A stretch of DNA of 64,000 bases from Norana najaformis (GCA_964023275.1 OZ029916.1:47988249-48052248), one strand, 5' to 3'; counted from the stretch's first letter, positions 44,173 to 55,520 are shown. The notes: generated by a model not told the origin, from the sequence alone. Program-made: numbers and translations.

Positions 44173-44871
44173 GACACACATTGTAAGTTTCCTCTTAAAA
44201 TACATCGTCAAACAGTGGGTTCTGCATTTACTTATTGGGTGTCAGGATATGAGTCGGCCTCATTCGCCATAAGACTTTAGATTAAACTGAAAGCCTAGTA
44301 GCGACTTTCCTGAGGAAACGTCATTTCCTGTTCGCCATTAGAGCCAATTTGGTGCTTTCGATATAGACTTTTTTGAAAATCAAAACAACTGATCAGTGAT
44401 TGGAACCCTTTAAGAAACCGTGTACATTGACAGTTTAATGGCATTTAACATCATTTGACGCCTTAATTGATTTCATATAGCTTCGATGATTAAACTGGTC
44501 TCCGTGACACAACTTTCGTATGGAGCTGAGAAATTTCGGAAATTTCGAGAACTTACGTCGAATTGTTATTCGGTGTTCAAAGACATCTTGTGGCTACCAT
44601 GGCAGTTGACGTCAGAGTTGTTTTACGTTTTGTATATGGACGCAGCACAACGATTTCTCTGCAAGAGTTTAGCGACATCGTACGGCATCAAAGGCCTTGA
44701 TGACGGTAGGAAAAAAATTGTAACAGTTTTCACCGTTAGGCATAGAACTAAACACTTGCTAATAATTTATTTCTTAAGGAGTTTCCCAGGTTTGATAAGA
44801 TCTTATGGCCGTGATCTCACCTCGACGATAGGCTTGTTAGAGCTGGACTGCCGATAATAAGCAGTTCAAAA

Positions 44872-44907
44872 TTATATAGCACTGGTTGATAGCATTTTAA
44901 TGGTGTC
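44872..44907 (-). promoter_or_regulatory. P module
   Basis: GACACCATTAAAATGC and CTATATAA. H at 44667-44707 downstream, 44932-44982 upstream. Confidence 0.52.
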
Positions 44908-44984
44908 TAAATATGAGCTTATGCACTGGACAGTGTTTAAGCGAAGTCCTGTGGCTGCCAGGGCCGTTGACGTCGACTTCACCG

Positions 44985-45310
44985 AATCCATTTAACTAGG
45001 AGAAGTTTTTGCGCCTAGCTTTATTGTTGATGGAAATTAAATAAGGAAAGCAAATTTAGCCCTGTTTGGTGCTTAATCGGCGATTTGTTAGTTATTTATA
45101 TGCACGCAACTCACGCTGTTTGGATATGCCATCGGTGTTTGGCAGTAATACTTAGGTTAGTATAAATTCCAAGAATTATGAAACTAATGCAATGAAAATA
45201 CGTCGCTTGAATACTAAAAACGTAGGCCTCTCTTAAATATTTCTTGCATTTCATAGCCAATTTATTCCTAATGATATATTTTAATAAAGTAATAATATTT
45301 GTTACTTAGT
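44985..45310. other. No feature seen
   Basis: Between a minus H and a B element. Confidence 0.45.
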
Positions 45311-45312
45311 AT

Positions 45313-45422
45313 TAGGTCCAATGTTTGACGATATCTTATGGCATCAAAGGCCGTTGACGTCTCCCTCCTCATTTATCCAGGCTTGTGACTAGCACTATCC
45401 AACTAAAGGCAGTGGCGCAGTT
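45313..45422 (-). mobile_element. B element
   Basis: GACGATATCTTATGGC and CAACTAAAGGCAGTGGCGC. Confidence 0.68.
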
Positions 45423-45466
45423 GAACATTTGTATAAATTTAGGAAACGTATTTCGCATTGTTAACT

Positions 45467-45503
45467 TTTATATATCAAGGAAAGAAACCGTTTTAAAGGT
45501 GTC
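45467..45503 (-). promoter_or_regulatory. P module
   Basis: GACACCTTTAAAACGG and GATATATAAAA. B element at 45313 downstream. Confidence 0.57.
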
Positions 45504-45664
45504 TAAATGCCCTGTTTTGTATCAGTTTTACGATTGGGTATTTTTCATCATTTAGCGACACGTCTACTGTACCTTAGCATGAGACATTTTCCGATTTGAT
45601 ATACTATTGTTATTTCTGCTTAGTTATCCTACTTTATGGGAGAGAAGCAAAAATAAAGTTGTCT

Positions 45665-46010
45665 AATCATTCTTCGCCATTTGAGACAATTTGGCGATTT
45701 CGATCAATACCTTAGAAAAGAGTCAACTCATCAGAGGACTCGTGTTTTTTTCATGAAGCAAATTTGATTCTGTAGAAAACTAAACTTAGTCTTAAAGTTT
45801 GGGTAGGTAAAAACGGTAAGACTGGGTAAGGTAGACCTTAAGGTACTCCAAGGTAAAATGAAGCGAGGTAAAATAGTAAGTGCAACGTTTAGGTAAGGAA
45901 AGGAAAGATTAATTTAGCGTTAAAATTAGCCTTAAAGTTAACAAAGGGTTAGACAAGGTCAGCTAAGAATGACTTTCGTGTTCGTTGATCTGCCCGATTG
46001 TCTCAGAAAC
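45665..46010 (-). repeat. CTTACC-rich block (K), inverted
   Basis: GGTAAGACTGGGTAAGG; edges carry degraded P-like sequence. Confidence 0.58.
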
Positions 46011-46088
46011 ACAAACAACTTTAAAACTATATTGACTAACTGCATCCAGTCGTCAAATGAAAATAATCTAAGAATTCTGTAAGGTTAG

Positions 46089-46139
46089 TGAGGTCGATGT
46101 CAAAGACCCTGGTAGCCCCAAGATGTCGTTAAACACTGG
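46089..46139 (+). repeat. Isolated stem-loop H
   Basis: GGTCGATGTCAAAGACCCTG, AAGATGTCGTTAAACACTGG. Confidence 0.6.
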
Positions 46140-46211
46140 AAACTACTAAATAGCATTAATCATAACCTATATAAATGCCGCGTTTTACCAGCGGGTCATT
46201 CAAGGCTCAAG

Positions 46212-46331
46212 AACTCCGTCAATGCCTTGTTTGGGGGTAGTGCCAGTCCCAACCCTGGAGAAAGGAGGAGGGCGACGGCAACAGCCTTTGATGCCATAAA
46301 CTGTTGTTAAACTGAGGAACTAGTACTACTA
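46212..46331 (+). mobile_element. B element
   Basis: Head AACTCCGTCAATGCC; tail GAACTAGTACTACTA. No clear target duplication. Confidence 0.7.
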
Positions 46332-46465
46332 AATAAGCTATAGATGGTAAAGTAATCCACGAATCTGGAAACCACGAGATGCTCTTAAATACTCGACACT
46401 ATCTTAAGATTGTCAAAAGCCGCCAATAAGACCCAAAGCCCTGATTATGCAAGAAACTTTACTAA

Positions 46466-46530
46466 TGTATGTATATATGTATGTGCGTATGTATGTACGT
46501 ACGTATGTACGTACGTATGTGTGTATGTAT
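46466..46530. repeat. ATGT microsatellite
   Basis: ATGT and ACGT units. Confidence 0.85.
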
Positions 46531-46539
46531 GTATGTATC

Positions 46540-46950
46540 AGACACTTAATATAGAGCAATTTAATTTCCTCACAAAACTGCTGCACACATAACTGTCTAA
46601 TTGATCCGACAGTCGGACTATATTTAAGTCAGCTTGAAAAAGTTTGCTGATCAGAGTCAAGTACATCAGCACAAAATGCAATGTCAGACTTTTCCAAGAT
46701 CATGGTCCAACAGACGAGAAGGAGCGATGGACTCAAGTGGAAGCGCGGCTCCTACATATCTCAACGGGCTGAAGAGTGCTACGAACGCCGACGCAGTTGA
46801 CTGGATACTGGATATAATGCGACACAAAATACCATTTATGCTCTTTTAAATAAGAAGCGAAAGCATTTTATCTCAGGATCGCTTTGAATCGCAAGAAAAA
46901 TATTTCTTTGACGTTAAGCCTAGCTTGTGCGAGAAATTTTACTGATACTA
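46540..46950. other. No feature seen
   Basis: A short plus frame at 46634-46849 has no recognisable motif. Confidence 0.45.
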
Positions 46951-46954
46951 TTTT

Positions 46955-46993
46955 AACACCTCTAATTAGCATTTAAGCCACTCCATATATAAG
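46955..46993 (+). promoter_or_regulatory. P module, spacing 31
   Basis: AACACCTCTAATTAGC and TATATAAG. No H recognised downstream. Confidence 0.42.
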
Positions 46994-47207
46994 GCAGACC
47001 GAGATGATATTTGATTGCAAAATTGCCATGTCTTAAATATGTGAACCTTCAAAGCTATGGTGTGGCATGTCACCCAATAAACATTCAGAATAGAATGTTT
47101 AGCGTATAATGTATGTTAAAAGTCTAATATATTCTATTCTCTTGGTGCAGACAGCCTCTGAATGTGGCTAATCACGAAATAATGATACCATCATAATGTT
47201 CCGCTAA

Positions 47208-47245
47208 GACACCTATAAATCGCGCTTACCATGGCTAAATATATG
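47208..47245 (+). promoter_or_regulatory. P module
   Basis: GACACCTATAAATCGC and TAAATATATG at 28 bp. Confidence 0.48.
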
Positions 47246-47384
47246 AAATTTGGTTCAGTCGGTCAGTTAAGTCGATATCGCCTCCAGTCTATATGTTGAG
47301 CTGTACGTCAACGAGAAGAAAAATGGCAGTGCTAAGTTCTGTTGTGATTTATTGTATTTTCTAATTATGTTTTTGTTTCTACTT

Positions 47385-47421
47385 AGACACCTTTAAATCT
47401 CGTTTTTCAATGCTATATAAG
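47385..47421 (+). promoter_or_regulatory. P module
   Basis: GACACCTTTAAATCTCG, TATATAAG at 29 bp. Truncated B at 47446 downstream. Confidence 0.58.
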
Positions 47422-47445
47422 CTTATAATGCGTTTATCGCTCCAG

Positions 47446-47530
47446 CACTGCCTTGCTTGGGGGTAGTGCCAGTCCCAAGCCTGGATAAAGGAGGAGGGCG
47501 ACGGCAACGGCCTTTGATGCCATAAGATGG
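47446..47530 (+). mobile_element. B element, 3'-incomplete
   Basis: Intact to TTTGATGCCATAAGATG, then unrelated sequence. Confidence 0.65.
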
Positions 47531-48452
47531 AAAATGTAAACGTTTCTCTTTAGCGGCTTCGACTCTATCTTATCTCATCCTAGAGGAGGGGGTCTGCGAT
47601 TAGTAGTAGTTCATCAGTTTAATGACATCTTATGGCATGAAAGACCGACAGGAAAAAATATACAGTTCTCACTACGTATTAAGAAAACAACAAATCTCAG
47701 CGTATTTTTGTTACAACGCCAATATTGCGTTCGTTGTCCATCAAATAAAAGATCTAGTTTTAAATCTGTCATATAGTTCACGAAGTACTGCATTTAAATC
47801 GGGCGCCCTATCTCTGTTTTATAGTGTGCAGTTTTCGGGAGGAGTTGGGATTTTCTGGCAATGTGATGAGCGCGATGGTTTTGTAGAATTCTAATAGTAA
47901 GAGAGTATTTGAATGGCACATTTAAACTAAGATGAGGGAATAATTGTAGGCACTTGCCTAGATGTGGAATTTTTACCTCAAGTGTTTCAGTCCTCCCCCT
48001 CAACAAACAGGTTGACTGGCCATAAGTGGGACAAAAATGCTCCTATAAATATGCAAAGAAACCGAATTACGAAACAAAGCACTTAAATTAAATTTATTAA
48101 TTTACCTGACATTGAAGAAGTCGTAGTTGCAGGAAACCCAAGAAAATCTGATGAGATCTCGGGTGAAGTAGGGGCGCATAGGCTGCCAGCCTATATTTGC
48201 ACGTGCATACTTTCGTCCTTCTGCCAATTCATCCAAAAACGACGTCGCCAAGCACAGTGACAACTGCAAAGATGTTCCAACCATTTAGACAAGAAACGAA
48301 CGAAAACAAATCATTATCCAGGAAGAAAGAATAATTCCAGATATAGATGAAACTCCAAAAGAAATTTCAAATTGTCGTCTAAGGCTTTTGTTGTCATGGG
48401 TCGATGCTAACCTCGGGAACGGACCGATTATCGTCAATTTCGTATTTACTTG

Positions 48453-48492
48453 AAAAACCTTTTAATTCGATTTATGGAATTTTATATATAAA
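48453..48492 (+). promoter_or_regulatory. P module, diverged upstream element
   Basis: AAAAACCTTTTAATTCG and TATATATAAAA. Truncated B at 48516 follows. Confidence 0.42.
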
Positions 48493-48515
48493 AACCGGCC
48501 ACTTTCTTTCGTAAT

Positions 48516-48590
48516 TAACTCCGCCACTGCCTTGTTTTGGGGGTACTGCCAACCCCAAGCCTGGATAAAAAAGGAGGGCGAGGGCGTTGC
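48516..48590 (+). mobile_element. B element, 3'-incomplete
   Basis: Head and hairpin to GGAGGGCGAGGGCG; the H stem-loop is missing. Confidence 0.65.
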
Positions 48591-48603
48591 TCAGTTTGTT
48601 TAC

Positions 48604-48637
48604 TTTATAGAAGAGTTGTAAGCGAATTAAGGGTGTC
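48604..48637 (-). promoter_or_regulatory. P module, left side of CTTACC block
   Basis: GACACCCTTAATTCGC and CTATAAAG. Mirrors 49017 across the block. Confidence 0.5.
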
Positions 48638-48639
48638 TA

Positions 48640-49015
48640 ATTCTTCTTCGGTATCTACATGTACACTTGAGCTCGTACGTCATCTAGTGAATGTTTCTCG
48701 ACTGACTCGGGATTAAACGGTTCTGCAGAGAATACGTCATTTCCTGTTCGCCGTTTCACCGAATTAGCGTGTAAGACCGAGACTTAGAAAAACGAAAGCA
48801 ACTCAACAGGGATTCGTATGTTTTTATTTGATTCTGTAGTAAAATAAGTTTAGTCTTAAGGTAAGGTAAAGTAAGGTAAGACTTAAGGAAGTGAAAGGTA
48901 AGGTGAAGCAAAATAAACCAGTGTAAATGAAAATAAAGTAAACATTGAAGTGAAAACAGCGTTTAGGTAAGATAAGGCTTAGTTTGGGTTGTTTTAGCTT
49001 TTGGAAGCACAAACA
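48640..49015 (-). repeat. CTTACC-rich block (K), inverted
   Basis: AAGGTAAGGTAAAG runs; flanked by P at 48604 (minus) and 49017 (plus). Confidence 0.65.
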
Positions 49016-49016
49016 A

Positions 49017-49055
49017 CACACCTTTAAAACGGTTCCAACCGAAACTATATATATT
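49017..49055 (+). promoter_or_regulatory. P module, right side of CTTACC block
   Basis: CACACCTTTAAAACGG and TATATATA at 29 bp. Confidence 0.55.
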
Positions 49056-49179
49056 TATATATTTACTGCGTCAATTACTCATCCTTCCTGTTCAGAAACA
49101 TGTCATATATATAGTGTCAGAAAGGCATAAAATTATACCGAAAAGCAAGCTACGCACGCATGCGAAGGGTGTCACTTAT

Positions 49180-50130
49180 TGGACAGGATTCTGCACATAG
49201 GCGGTAAACGCACAAAACAGGGCCAAGATCCGGATGCAGAAGACGAAAAATCCCAAAAACATAAAGGAATACCGCCGTCTGAAAGGATTTGCGCAAAGAA
49301 CGATCAGGGACGCTCAGAAATCCCGCTGGCGAGAATACTGCTCGTCCTTCAACGACAAAGACCAAGGCTGGCAACTCAGGGCCATCCATTCCGACTCTCA
49401 GTAAGGACGGGCAGAACAACTTGTCGATGGCGGAAGTCTTTAGGAATTCTTTCTCCAAGACTTTGAGCAGCCGGAACAATTATCCGGAGTTCCAGGCTTC
49501 GAAGAGAAACATCGTCAAGAACTCCATGAAATCAAAGACCACCACCAGATGACAGTCGGCTCAACGAGACTTCTGTCAAGTTTCTACGAATGATATTCGA
49601 TCAAAACCTCGACTGGACGGCACACCTTAAATAAATTGTAGACCGCTGCAAGCCGCGTCTTAATCTAATGCGGGCCATGGCAGGCGCCACCTGGGGAGCC
49701 TCAAAAGAAATTCTGCTCATGGTGTATAGGGCCCTGATTCGATCCATTATTGATTACTGCAGCATAGACTATGACAATGCTTCGTCGTCGAATCGAGCCA
49801 AGCTCGACACGATCCAGTACAAGGCCTTATCCATCTGCTGCGGAGCACTGCGGGGTACGAGCATAGCATTGCAGCTCTTCAGGTCGACTGCGGAGAGATG
49901 CCCCTGCATCTGCGCCGCAGACAACAGATGATGGAATACACCATTAAGATCCAATCTCTTCCGAATCACCCGACCCAAGACGTCCACCGAGCCGGTTAAC
50001 GCCGAAGGCTGAAGGAAGAACGGGAAGAGATCGGAGTAAACAGAGTATTTACACTGTCACCTGCGAACAACACAGAGGAAGCCATCTATCGTAATCACTT
50101 CCTCCGAAAATGCCAGGCAGATGTCCAGAT
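49180..50130 (+). pseudogene. LINE (Jockey/I-like) RT, broken
   Basis: Plus-strand pieces in several frames: YRRLKGFAQRTIRDAQKS and WREYCSSFNDKDQ (linker before the RT), a large gap, then DWTAHLK, CKPRLNLMRAMAGATWGAS, LLMVYRALIRSIIDYCSI, DTIQYKALSICCGAL and LQLFRSTAERCP. The core palm is missing. It is the longer counterpart of the fragment at 20025-20480. Confidence 0.75.
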
Positions 50131-50147
50131 GTGATATTAGCTTGATG

Positions 50148-50505
50148 CGCCATCTGGCGAATGTTTTTCGGGTGACTTGAGATTAAGCCGAGCGCCTTTG
50201 CAGACATTCTGATGCGAAGACGTGATTTCCTGTTCGCCTTTTAGGCCAGTGTGGCGCTTTCGATCGAGACCTTAGAAAAACAGAAGCAACTGATCAGGTA
50301 AAGTAAGGCAAAACTGGGTAAGGTAAGATTTAAAGTCGGTCATGGCAATGTGAATCGAGGTAAAGCAATGTAAATATTAATGTGAGATCAGCGTTTAGGT
50401 AAGGTAAGTTCACGTTAACTTAACGTTTAGGTAAGCCTTAAGTGAACGCTCAACTTAAACCTAAAGCTATTCGCTCGTGCTGAAGGATATTTCGACAGCC
50501 AAAAC
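50148..50505 (-). repeat. CTTACC-rich block (K), inverted
   Basis: Starts CGCCATCTGGCGAATG; includes TTTCCTGTTCGCC and CAACTGATCAGG; P at 50508 on the right. Confidence 0.62.
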
Positions 50506-50507
50506 AC

Positions 50508-50546
50508 CACACCTTTAAAAAGCTTCCATTGAAGACTATATACATA
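50508..50546 (+). promoter_or_regulatory. P module, right side of CTTACC block
   Basis: CACACCTTTAAAAAGC and TATATACA at 29 bp. B at 50577 follows. Confidence 0.55.
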
Positions 50547-50576
50547 AAGTCAACTCCGTCGAATTGTCACAGAAAG

Positions 50577-50688
50577 TCCGCTATTGCCTGTAGGCGGGAA
50601 GTGCCAGTCCCAAGCCTGGATAAAGGAGGATGACAACGTGAACGGCCTTCGATGCCATAAGATGTCATTAAACATTGGAAACTACTTC
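50577..50688 (+). mobile_element. B element
   Basis: GTCCGCTATTGCCTG head; H ends GATGTCATTAAACATTGG. Confidence 0.68.
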
Positions 50689-51727
50689 TGCAATAGTTAG
50701 AAGGCGTTTTTGATTATTCTTTGCTTTCGGCGATCGTTAAGTTCTTGTGTAAGGTGAAATCGATGTTAAATAGTTCTGGCATCCATGAGATGTCGTTAAA
50801 CACTTGAAACGACTTCTAAACTGTCCCCCTCGAAGCACCGACCCTGAGAGGTCCGAAAGTCAGTTGTGTGCCCCTTGTTGTAGGCAGAGAAAGAAAAGGA
50901 CGCGCGAATTTCAACCGAAAACCAAAGATCGAGCGATCGGCCTGTCTCCGAAGCTTTTTAGCGATGGTAGGAAGAAGAGACCTTCGCCAAATGCATTACA
51001 GCCTCATACAACTACATTAAAAAAATGCGACAGGAATGAAAGAAGAAGGAATCGACCGATCGGCAGCTGAAGAGTTAAGACCTGGGGTGGGGATGGACAA
51101 ACGTGCATCCGACCAACATCCAATGGAAGAAAGGAACAGTCTCCTCAGACGTCGACTGCGATCGACCTAAGCAGAAGATGTGAGTCATCGACGGACGCCA
51201 TCTGTTGACGGGGAAATTCCTCTTTTCACCCGTCGGTCGTCAGTCACAGCCTAAAGGGCAATTGCGTACGTGGCGCTTCGATTGGACGGCATCATGTTCT
51301 TCACCAACTCGGAGAAGAAAAAAGAAAATGCAACGAAACCAACAAGAAAACAAACATTAAGGTGAAGCACTGATAATTAAATCAACACTTTTGTTCTGCT
51401 GCCAACTCAATCAACAACGACGTCGCCAACTACAGTAGAGTGACAGCCATTCAAACGTACAATGTCTATCGACGTCAACGCCCATGATGCCATAAGATGT
51501 TGTTAAACTGTTGGATCCCCAATCAGTCGGTAGATGGATCTTAAACGGCTGTGACCTAAGTTGGACACAAAAATCTTGACATATTTTAAAGCAATATTTA
51601 ATATCGTTATGTTTTCCTCATTTAATAAGTATAATGATCCCGACAGTGAAATCTGTAGAAAACGTTTTACAAAATTATACACATTGCTGTTAAACACTCG
51701 ACTCCTGATATTAATGCAAGACATTTA

Positions 51728-51762
51728 GACACCTTTTATTCGGTTTTCTCAATGTTATATAG
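51728..51762 (+). promoter_or_regulatory. P module
   Basis: GACACCTTTTATTCGG, TATATAGG at 28 bp, CATTTTCGTTAAATAG. Confidence 0.58.
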
Positions 51763-51904
51763 GTCTCATTTTCGTTAAATAGGCAATTCAACGGCAATTT
51801 CTGTGCTGAAACAATGGAAACTACTGACAAGGGATACCATACAAATGTTAGTACAATTATAATTACAATACTATTTAATCATCAACTGCGTTCTATAGCT
51901 GCGC

Positions 51905-51985
51905 TGAACTCTGCCACTGCCTTTAGTCGGGTGGTACTATCCGAACCCTAAAGAAAGGACGATCTTCATTATGATAGAAAGGCCA
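51905..51985 (+). mobile_element. B element, C variant, truncated
   Basis: CTCTGCCACTGCCTTTAGTC head; the stem-loop is reduced to ATCTTCATTATGATAG. Confidence 0.55.
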
Positions 51986-52097
51986 GGAATTCAAATAGCT
52001 GTCAATGCAGAAAGATGTTCGAGATTTCTGCTACACTTGCTCCTCCTAATTTTCGTTGAAGACGGGCTATTTAACACGCAATACAACGCTTCAATTA

Positions 52098-52134
52098 GAC
52101 GCCTTTAAAACGCTTCTATCTTACCCTATATAAA
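52098..52134 (+). promoter_or_regulatory. P module
   Basis: GACGCCTTTAAAACGC, TATATAAAA at 29 bp. H at 52178-52235. Confidence 0.57.
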
Positions 52135-52579
52135 AAGGTAACGTCGAACAATTTTAATTATCGTAACATTCAAGGTAGGGTAAGATCGATGTCAATGGCT
52201 CTAACAGTCATAAGATGTCGTTAAACAATGGAAACTACTATGTCGATAGTTTTGTGTAAATTGACAACTGGGAAGGAACATCGTGGAAGGGACGATCGTT
52301 GCTGCTGAAAATATAAAATATAAGACAGAATCGGAGACTTCAAAGAACACCTCCAAGGAGAAGCAAATACTAGGGAGAAAGAAAATGGCTCCCTGCTCTA
52401 ACCAATTGGCTGTGAGTGTCATCCATCAGAGGAAAGACGCACAAGGCGCCTCAGTGGACGGCCTCGTGACCCAAGACTACAAAAGACAGAAGATGATTCA
52501 AATTACAGCAGTAAAAGATATGGCGGTACCTTATAATATATATATTATGATACACAAGCTGCCGATCGTGTCTTTACTT

Positions 52580-52685
52580 TCTGTTTAACGACGCCTTCTT
52601 GCATAACGAAGATGATTAGCTTAGCCGTCCTTCCTTAATCCAGGTTTCCGTCTGGAACCATCCGACTAAAGGTGGTGGCTGAGTT
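52580..52685 (-). mobile_element. B element, C variant
   Basis: GTTTAACGACGCCTTCTTGC and CATCCGACTAAAGGTGGTGG. Confidence 0.62.
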
Positions 52686-52922
52686 AAGGGTTGCATAGAA
52701 GTAACGATACGACGCAGGTGATGAATATATAGATTGGCATTTCCGTATTGTAATTGTAATTGCAGCAACCTATCTCTGGTATCCACGGTGAGTAGTTTTT
52801 AATGTTTAACGACATCTTATGGCTGCCAGGGCCGTTTATGTGGACAACAGCTTACAATAAAGAGAATTCACAGGCAATGACGACAAATGACGATTGTGAA
52901 TGAATAAAAATCAGAATTATAA

Positions 52923-52956
52923 TTATATAACACTGAAAAAACGAATAAAAGGTGTC
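52923..52956 (-). promoter_or_regulatory. P module
   Basis: GACACCTTTTATTCG and TTATATAA. H at 52800-52845 downstream, 52984-53032 upstream. Confidence 0.57.
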
Positions 52957-53144
52957 TAATGTTGCCTTCTATTAATAGCAGCGTCGTATTTAGCGCGACA
53001 TCTCGTGGATGCTAAAGCCGTCCGAGTCAATCTCATCTTACGTTTTGCGAAATCGCAACAGCAGTCATTTTTTAAATAAAATATTAACCCATGAAATCGA
53101 AATAAAAAGACGACGCAACTGGTTGGACAGTCGCCGTAAGCGGC

Positions 53145-53310
53145 GATTTGTGCGACCCAGGACAAATGTTATCCCAGTGGACCATGTTTCTGTACAAGGC
53201 CATCAGTCAGGTTTCATTGCCTACTGGCCTTGCAAATACCGCAGATTTCCTCGGCCTTCTGCGCTTTTTGTGATAAAGGCCATGGCTCAGTGTCAAATTC
53301 AGTCACGTGA
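53145..53310 (-). repeat. Diverged copy of the 11795-12042 repeat
   Basis: Shares CACRTGACTGAATTTG, AATCTGC-type and GTACAGAAACATGGTCC blocks with the other copy. Its frame contains stops. Confidence 0.5.
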
Positions 53311-53334
53311 CTGACTGGGCGATATGATCGTGCT

Positions 53335-53336
53335 GC

Positions 53337-53382
<46 letters not shown>
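53335..53382. repeat. GTT microsatellite
   Basis: About 15 units. Confidence 0.9.
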
Positions 53383-53383
<1 letters not shown>

Positions 53384-53389
53384 AATATA

Positions 53390-53990
53390 ACTGTTTTACA
53401 GTGACTTTTGAATTCAGCTGCTCGGCTGTTTTCCTCGTTTCTCCATCATCTCTCGGTAGTCCCACATGGTTAACGAACTTGATAGACTGTCTACATGTAA
53501 ATTCCTTCCGTATTAAATTTAAGCTATGTCTCTGGTAGCAAAAGCGCTCTAGGGTCAGCTGTCATAGCTTTTTTCATCTCCTTCGCCCTCCTGCTTCGGC
53601 CGTCTTTCGCCGTTCTCTTTGCTCTTCTCATGAACGCTCCCAGCATATGACCCTCAACGAAAACAACAATAGAAGCAGCAGCAACAACAACATCAACAAC
53701 AACAACAACAATTCCAATAAACGCAACAGAGTTAATCCGAAATTTGTCGAAAGACTCCGATTTCAACTCACTCGATTCAAGAGTTTCGGATTTTCAGGGG
53801 TGAAAATGACAAAAATTCCAAAACACAATTGACTGATTATCTAAACTAAATCTATTAATTTCTACATCGTCGACATTTTAATACACAAGGCATCGATAGT
53901 TTTAGTAACATTTCATGCTCAGCTTGGGCTCTAAGTAGAAGAAATTTCTTAATTCTGCCTTCATATGATAGCATTTTCCAGTGTTTACAA
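53390..53990 (+). repeat. Dispersed repeat (D) with 250-bp upstream part
   Basis: Extra upstream part (TGACTTTTGAATTCAGCTGC) also at 35310-35560. Confidence 0.62.
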
Positions 53991-54062
53991 TGATCTTCTG
54001 GCTGACCGGCCTCTTTACGTCGACCTTATCTCCCTTTGAAGCAGAAGTTAGTACCTCAAAAA

Positions 54063-54177
54063 TTAGTAGTTCCTCAGTTTAACGACAGCTTATGGCATCA
54101 AAGGCCGTTGCCGTCGCCCTCCTCCTTTATCCAGGCTTGGGACTGGCACTACCCCCAAACAAGGCAGTGGCGGAGTT
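54063..54177 (-). mobile_element. B element, 115 bp, 10-bp target duplication
   Basis: ACCTCAAAAA (54053-54062) and ACCCCAAAAA (54178-54187). GCTG stem version. Confidence 0.8.
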
Positions 54178-54203
54178 ACCCCAAAAACAAACGAAGAAGA
54201 ACT

Positions 54204-54239
54204 TTATATAGGTGCTGTTGAAAACGTTTTAAAGGTGTC
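54204..54239 (-). promoter_or_regulatory. P module
   Basis: GACACCTTTAAAACG and TATATAAAG, 29 bp. B at 54063 downstream. Confidence 0.6.
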
Positions 54240-54318
54240 TAGAGAAAGCATTGCAGTGTTTAGCGACATCTTGCGTTTGCCATACATACATATATATACC
54301 TACGTATATACCTACATG

Positions 54319-54597
54319 CAAAGGCGTCGATCATATGGGTGCCCCTGGGGCCCGGGCCCCGGCAATATTTTGAGCGTGATGGCTCGGCCATTGGTTAAAT
54401 GACCCCCAGCAATATTTTAGCTGTAAAATCAGTTAAAGGTAGCTGTGAACTTATAAAGTTCTCATTCTTCCTGTATTAGGCCTATTCTTGACCCTCATAC
54501 CAGGGCCTTTGCCTCTGGAACCCGAGAGGGCCTTGCACTCAGACCCCCCGCTATAGGCCCGGGCCCCTCCAATGTTTACTACGGATCGACGCCTCTG
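54319..54597. mobile_element. hAT-type MITE, 279 bp
   Basis: Terminal inverted repeats CAAAGGCGTCGATC (left) and GATCGACGCCTCTG (right, inverse CAGAGGCGTCGATC) are flanked by a perfect 8-bp duplication CCTACATG (54311-54318 and 54598-54605). An 8-bp duplication with CAGNGGCG-type ends is the hAT superfamily signature. The interior is non-coding and contains GGGGCCCGGGCCCC near both ends. It sits inside an ACAT-rich microsatellite. Confidence 0.85.
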
Positions 54598-54743
54598 CCT
54601 ACATGCATACACACATACACACATACGTACATACATAGATACATACATTCATACACACACACATGCATGCATAATTCATGCGTCCATTAGTAAAATTTCT
54701 TCCACAAGCCGGGCGTTGAGTCGATGTGTTTTCTTATTTGCGG

Positions 54744-54937
54744 ATTATTTAACGACATCAAACGCCATTGCAGAGACGGTGACACCCAATCTAACGTGAA
54801 GCGGTATTGACTGCATTAAAAATAGCAGGGTGCAGGACATTCGGTAGCTATAAAAGACGTGTGCGTTGACATTTAACTACATATAACATCACTTAACGAC
54901 ACCTCGTGGCTGCCAGGGCCGCTGACGTTGACCTTAC
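54744..54937 (-). repeat. Two stem-loops
   Basis: 54744-54785 (TTTAACGACATCAAACGCC) and 54887-54937 (GACACCTCGTGGCTGCCAGG). Confidence 0.58.
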
Positions 54938-55059
54938 GTTGACGATTAGTAGCAGTTCGAATGTTTAACAACGTCTTACATTGACGACAAGGGCCCTGGC
55001 AACCACAAGAACTAGCGAAATGAAAATGTTACGCAAATCGTAAAACTGTAGCAAATAGA

Positions 55060-55087
55060 GACACCTTCAAACCTATGATATATAAAG
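55060..55087 (+). promoter_or_regulatory. P module with internal deletion
   Basis: GACACCTTCAAACC and TATATAAAG only 19 bp apart; GCGTTCAACTG follows. Two nested B elements lie downstream. Confidence 0.4.
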
Positions 55088-55114
55088 ATCAGCTGCGTTC
55101 AACTGAAACTCCGC

Positions 55115-55233
55115 AACTCCGCCATTGCCTTGTTTGTGGGTAGTGCTAGTCCCAAGCCTGGATAAAGGAGGAGGGCGACGGCAACGGCCTTTGAAGCCAT
55201 AAGCTGTCGTTAAACTGCGGAACTACTACTACT
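55115..55233 (+). mobile_element. B element nested in an older B, 13-bp target duplication
   Basis: ACTGAAACTCCGC at 55102-55114 and 55234-55246 (perfect); the second cop includes the head of the older B copy. Tail is ACTACTACT. Confidence 0.85.
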
Positions 55234-55238
55234 ACTGA

Positions 55239-55352
55239 AACTCCGCCACTGCCTTGCTTGGGGTAGTGCCGGTACCAAGCCTGGATAAAGGAGGAGGGCG
55301 ACGTCAACGGTGTTTCATGCCATAGGATCTCGTCAAAAATTGTAACTACTAT
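55239..55352 (+). mobile_element. B element (older host copy)
   Basis: AACTCCGCCACTGCC head to AAAATTGTAACTACTA. Stem diverged (GATCTCGTC). Confidence 0.7.
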
Positions 55353-55520
55353 TAAACCGGAGATAGGGATGTCAAATGTCTTTCACCTTTAGTTAGTTTT
55401 ACGAATTTCGCAATATTCAATTTTTAACGACATCTTGTGGCGGCAATGGTCGTTGCCGTGGATCCTAGCATAATAATGCAAAATCATTAATTTGTTCGAA
55501 AGCTCATTGTAATTTTTCCG

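Larger units (their letters stand above)
42660..44175. repeat. Segment repeated at 50950-52000
   Basis: Shares AAGCAGAAGATGTG, GGACGCCATCTGTTGACGGG, CTGCTGCCAACTCAA and the following P/H/C modules in the same order with 50950-52000. The part before the piggyBac (40120-40505) matches 50570-50950, so the duplication originally included both. Confidence 0.75.
50570..52000. repeat. Counterpart of 40120-40505 plus 42660-44175
   Basis: Contains the block AACCGAAAACCAAAGATC (about 50910), also at 9630 and 40475, followed directly by sequence found at 42760 onward. Confidence 0.72.

Noticed and set aside
52283..52588. 101-codon plus frame as a gene
   Set aside because: No motif, no homologue in the window, and it runs into a minus B element.
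53009..53314. 101-codon plus frame
   Set aside because: Antisense shadow of the repeat at 53145-53310 and an H module.
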